From Nitrosomonadales bacterium (GTDB lineage Bacteria > Pseudomonadota > Gammaproteobacteria > Burkholderiales > Nitrosomonadaceae), in the NCBI GenBank assembly GCA_004525885.1, contig SPBV01000099.1:1-6485 (forward strand): a stretch of 6,485 nt of DNA, read 5' to 3'. Position 1 is the stretch's first letter; every line of letters begins with the position of its first letter. This document shows positions 4,934-6,485 of this stretch, piece by piece. Under the pieces are notes generated by a model. That model had not been told where the DNA came from. It did no database searches and was given only the letters and a program-made list of their open reading frames with translations. Both the position numbers and the translations under genes were made by a program.

Positions 4934-5497
4934 ATGGAGCGTATAACAATTGGATTGTGTGGCTTATTAATTATTTTATTTTGTTATGGCTGTGCTACTA
5001 CCGCAGGTAATACACCAGAAGCGAAGCGTAGATCTATCTTTGCCATGAAAAATGAGGCGCTTTCAGAGCTTTATAATATTCATCCTGAGGCGAAATCTAA
5101 GATCTCGGCAGCACCTGGCTATGCTGTTTTTAGCAACGCTAATATCGGATTATTTTTAGTTAGTGTGGGTAACGGCCATGGAGTTATAAACCGCAAGGGA
5201 ACTAAGCCTATTTTCATGAAAATGGGTGAGGTTGGTGTTGGGTTGGGACTAGGTATAAAGGATTTTCGTGCTATTTTTGTTTTTCACGACGAAATAACTC
5301 TGAATAAATTCATCAAAGAAGGTTGGGGATTTGGAGCTCATACCGATGTAACAGCTAAAGCCGGAGATGCGGGCGTGGCTGTAGGGGGTGAAATCTTGTA
5401 CGATGGTATAACAATTTACCAGTTAACGGAAAGTGGACTAGCGCTTAGGGCCGTGGTCAAAGGGACTAAGTACTGGAAGGATGATAACCTCAATTAG
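4934..5497 (+). CDS. SYLF (YSC84-like) domain lipoprotein, 187 aa
   Basis: An intact frame from the ATG at 4934, with GGAG 9 bases upstream; stop TAG. Residues 1-19 are a short basic start plus a hydrophobic stretch, then Cys20 in FCYGCATT. This looks like a lipoprotein signal with Gly at -1, although Cys at -3 departs from the usual Leu-[Ala/Ser]-[Gly/Ala]-Cys. Residues about 30-60 form a helix (EALSELYNIHPEAKSKISAA). The rest (about 61-182: PGYAVFSN, GHGVINRKG, GVGLGLGIKDFRAIFVFHDE, GWGFGAHTDVTAKAGDAG, ALRAVVKGTKYW) matches the SYLF/YSC84 domain, known in eukaryotes to bind phosphoinositides and actin. Bacterial members are small envelope proteins of poorly defined function, probably lipid-binding. 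It would be anchored in the outer or inner membrane facing the periplasm. It stands alone, 389 bases before the tRNA operon. Confidence 0.8.
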   Translation: MERITIGLCGLLIILFCYGCATTAGNTPEAKRRSIFAMKNEALSELYNIHPEAKSKISAAPGYAVFSNANIGLFLVSVGNGHGVINRKGTKPIFMKMGEVGVGLGLGIKDFRAIFVFHDEITLNKFIKEGWGFGAHTDVTAKAGDAGVAVGGEILYDGITIYQLTESGLALRAVVKGTKYWKDDNLN

Positions 5498-5842
5498 GTA
5501 GGTCATACATTCCTTATGGAAGTTGGATGAAAGCAAGATAAACTTAGACCTGCTACAATTATATTGAGCGCTTCTGCTGCTTAGTATCTAGTAACCAAAC
5601 TTAATCATAGTGTGCTAAGAGGTAGAGATGAGGTTCTCGCGTGTATTAAAAAGATGGAAGGAGATTATTAAATAATATATTAATTGGTTGACCTAATATG
5701 TTCCAATCTGTTGTGGTTTTTTGTGATTTATCGTGTATAAAGATTGCGTGTTTTTTTATTTATTGGTTTGAATTCATTCGGATTCACCTTGTTTCATATG
5801 TTCTTGTCCGCGTAAGAAGCTAGGTGCCGGGCTAGGGGCGCA
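5498..5842 (+). other. Intergenic stretch with only a tiny ORF
   Basis: No convincing gene is present. A 15-codon peptide (MRFSRVLKRWKEIIK) at 5628-5675 has AGAGGT 5 bases upstream of its ATG and a basic helical look, but it is too short to claim. Nearby are an AT-rich near-palindrome (about 5666-5684) and T-rich tracts at about 5714-5762. A short hairpin, TTCC-TTAT-GGAA, lies about 13 bases after the lipoprotein stop without a T-run. Confidence 0.3.
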
Positions 5843-5871
5843 TTGACTTATAGAATCAATGCAATCATAAT
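5843..5871 (+). promoter_or_regulatory. Strong sigma70-type promoter of the tRNA-tuf operon
   Basis: TTGACT (5843-5848), a 17-base spacer and CATAAT (5866-5871) differ from consensus at one base each. Transcription would begin about 5878, only about 8 bases before mature tRNA-Tyr. Position and strength fit a stable-RNA promoter. Confidence 0.8.
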
Positions 5872-5885
5872 AACTGGTTTCATTT

Positions 5886-5972
<87 letters not shown>

Positions 5973-6092
5973 TTAGGTGTGGCTGTAAGGATCTAGGGAG
6001 AGCGGCGTTGACAACCGTAATGAGTTTGTTGGGGGTGGTGGCTGGTTCATAAGTTGGTATGGTTAGTTCTTTCTGTCTGAATTGAACTAGAT

Positions 6093-6166
6093 GCGGGAGT
6101 AGCTCAATGGTAGAGCAGAAGCCTTCCAAGCTTACGACGAGGGTTCGATTCCCTTCTCCCGCTCCA
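6093..6166 (+). tRNA. tRNA-Gly (TCC)
   Basis: 74 bases with encoded CCA. Acceptor GCGGGAG pairs with CTCCCGC, discriminator T. The anticodon TCC is at 6125-6127 in the loop CTTCCAA, and the T-loop is TTCGATT. The outermost anticodon-stem pair appears as G-A (6118 with 6134), a mild oddity; all other stems pair. It decodes GGA/GGG. Confidence 0.95.
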
Positions 6167-6226
6167 GATTCAACTTTAAATAGTTTTGTAGAGGTAGATA
6201 TTCTCGATTAAGTTGTAATAGTGCTT

Positions 6227-6301
6227 GCCCATGTAGCTCAGTGGCAGAGCACTCCCTTGGTAAGGGAGAGGTCGCCAGTTCAATCCTGGCCATGGGCTCC
6301 A
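6227..6301 (+). tRNA. tRNA-Thr (GGT)
   Basis: 75 bases with encoded CCA. Acceptor GCCCATG pairs with CATGGGC, discriminator T. The anticodon stem CTCCC/GGGAG closes the loop TTGGTAA, with GGT at 6259-6261. It decodes ACU/ACC and lies 59 bases upstream of tuf. Confidence 0.95.
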
Positions 6302-6360
6302 TAAGCTTATTTTGGTCCACAAACCAGGATACTAAAGGCGTATTAGAAAAGGAAACGATC

Positions 6361-6485
6361 ATGTCAAAAAGCAAATTTGAGCGGACGAAGCCGCATGTAA
6401 ACGTAGGCACGATTGGTCATGTAGACCATGGTAAAACCACTTTGACGGCAGCGATCACGGTGGTATTGGCAAAGAAATATGGTGG
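6361..6485 (+). CDS. tuf: Elongation factor Tu, N-terminal part (runs off the window)
   Basis: The ATG at 6361 is preceded by AAAAGGAAAC, with AGGA about 7 bases upstream. The 41 visible codons begin MSKSKFERTKPHVNVG and contain GHVDHGKT (residues 19-26), the P-loop of the translational GTPases that holds the GTP phosphates. The sequence then runs …AITVVLAKKYGG to the window end. EF-Tu delivers aminoacyl-tRNA to the ribosome in the cytoplasm. It follows the Tyr-Gly-Thr tRNAs, the order known from tufB-type loci, and is probably co-transcribed from the promoter at 5843. About 355 residues lie beyond the window. The identification is certain; whether this is the tufA or tufB copy cannot be told. 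Confidence 0.98.
   Translation, partial: MSKSKFERTKPHVNVGTIGHVDHGKTTLTAAITVVLAKKYG

Noticed and set aside
5688..5693. TTGACC as a -35 element
   Set aside because: No acceptable -10 sequence lies 16-18 bases downstream.

Overview
The window looks like an AT-rich accessory stretch next to a housekeeping locus of a proteobacterium. The right end carries tRNA-Tyr, tRNA-Gly and tRNA-Thr followed by the 5' end of tuf (EF-Tu). This order is typical of beta- and gammaproteobacteria, where it usually leads on to tRNA-Trp, secE, nusG and the rpl/rpo genes. The EF-Tu N-terminus (MSKSKFERTKPHVNVG) reads as betaproteobacterial; a Nitrosomonadaceae-like organism is my guess, not a demonstration.

Layout. 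72-368 (minus) is a small hypothetical gene. 434-631 is an unexplained G+C-richer island (about 50% G+C over 441-630). 922-1134 (minus) is a collapsed remnant of a tyrosine/dual-specificity phosphatase-like gene. 1345-1461 is a doubtful small ORF. 1478-1780 (plus) is a roughly 100-codon gene broken by an in-frame TAG. 1781-2004 is unresolved. 2005-2409 (minus) is an HNH endonuclease-like gene. 2451-2591 (plus) reads as the orphan 3' end of a lost gene. 2771-3874 (plus) is an OmpL-like (BBP2) beta-barrel porin preceded by a possible operator and a weak promoter. 3999-4385 (minus) is a small membrane-protein gene broken by TGA. 4522-4570 is a 19-bp perfect inverted repeat. 4612-4839 (minus) is another decayed frame broken by TGA. 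4934-5497 (plus) is a SYLF/YSC84-domain lipoprotein. A strong sigma70-type promoter at 5843-5871 then drives the tRNA-tuf operon.

The main theme is gene decay. Four to five genes are interrupted by single in-frame stops, and each stop is explainable by one G:C to A:T transition. One gene also has a frameshift and a large internal deletion. Intact genes here end in TAA or TAG, and all eight porin Trp codons are TGG, so general recoding of TGA is unlikely. A short dispersed repeat (core GCCAAAAGCGGACATT, always on the plus strand) occurs about six times between these genes and brackets several of them.

I see no CRISPR array, complete insertion sequence, rRNA or recognisable multi-gene defence system. 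The intact accessory genes do not form an obvious pathway. The porin and the lipoprotein are both envelope proteins, and the tRNA-tuf operon is a separate conserved translation unit.
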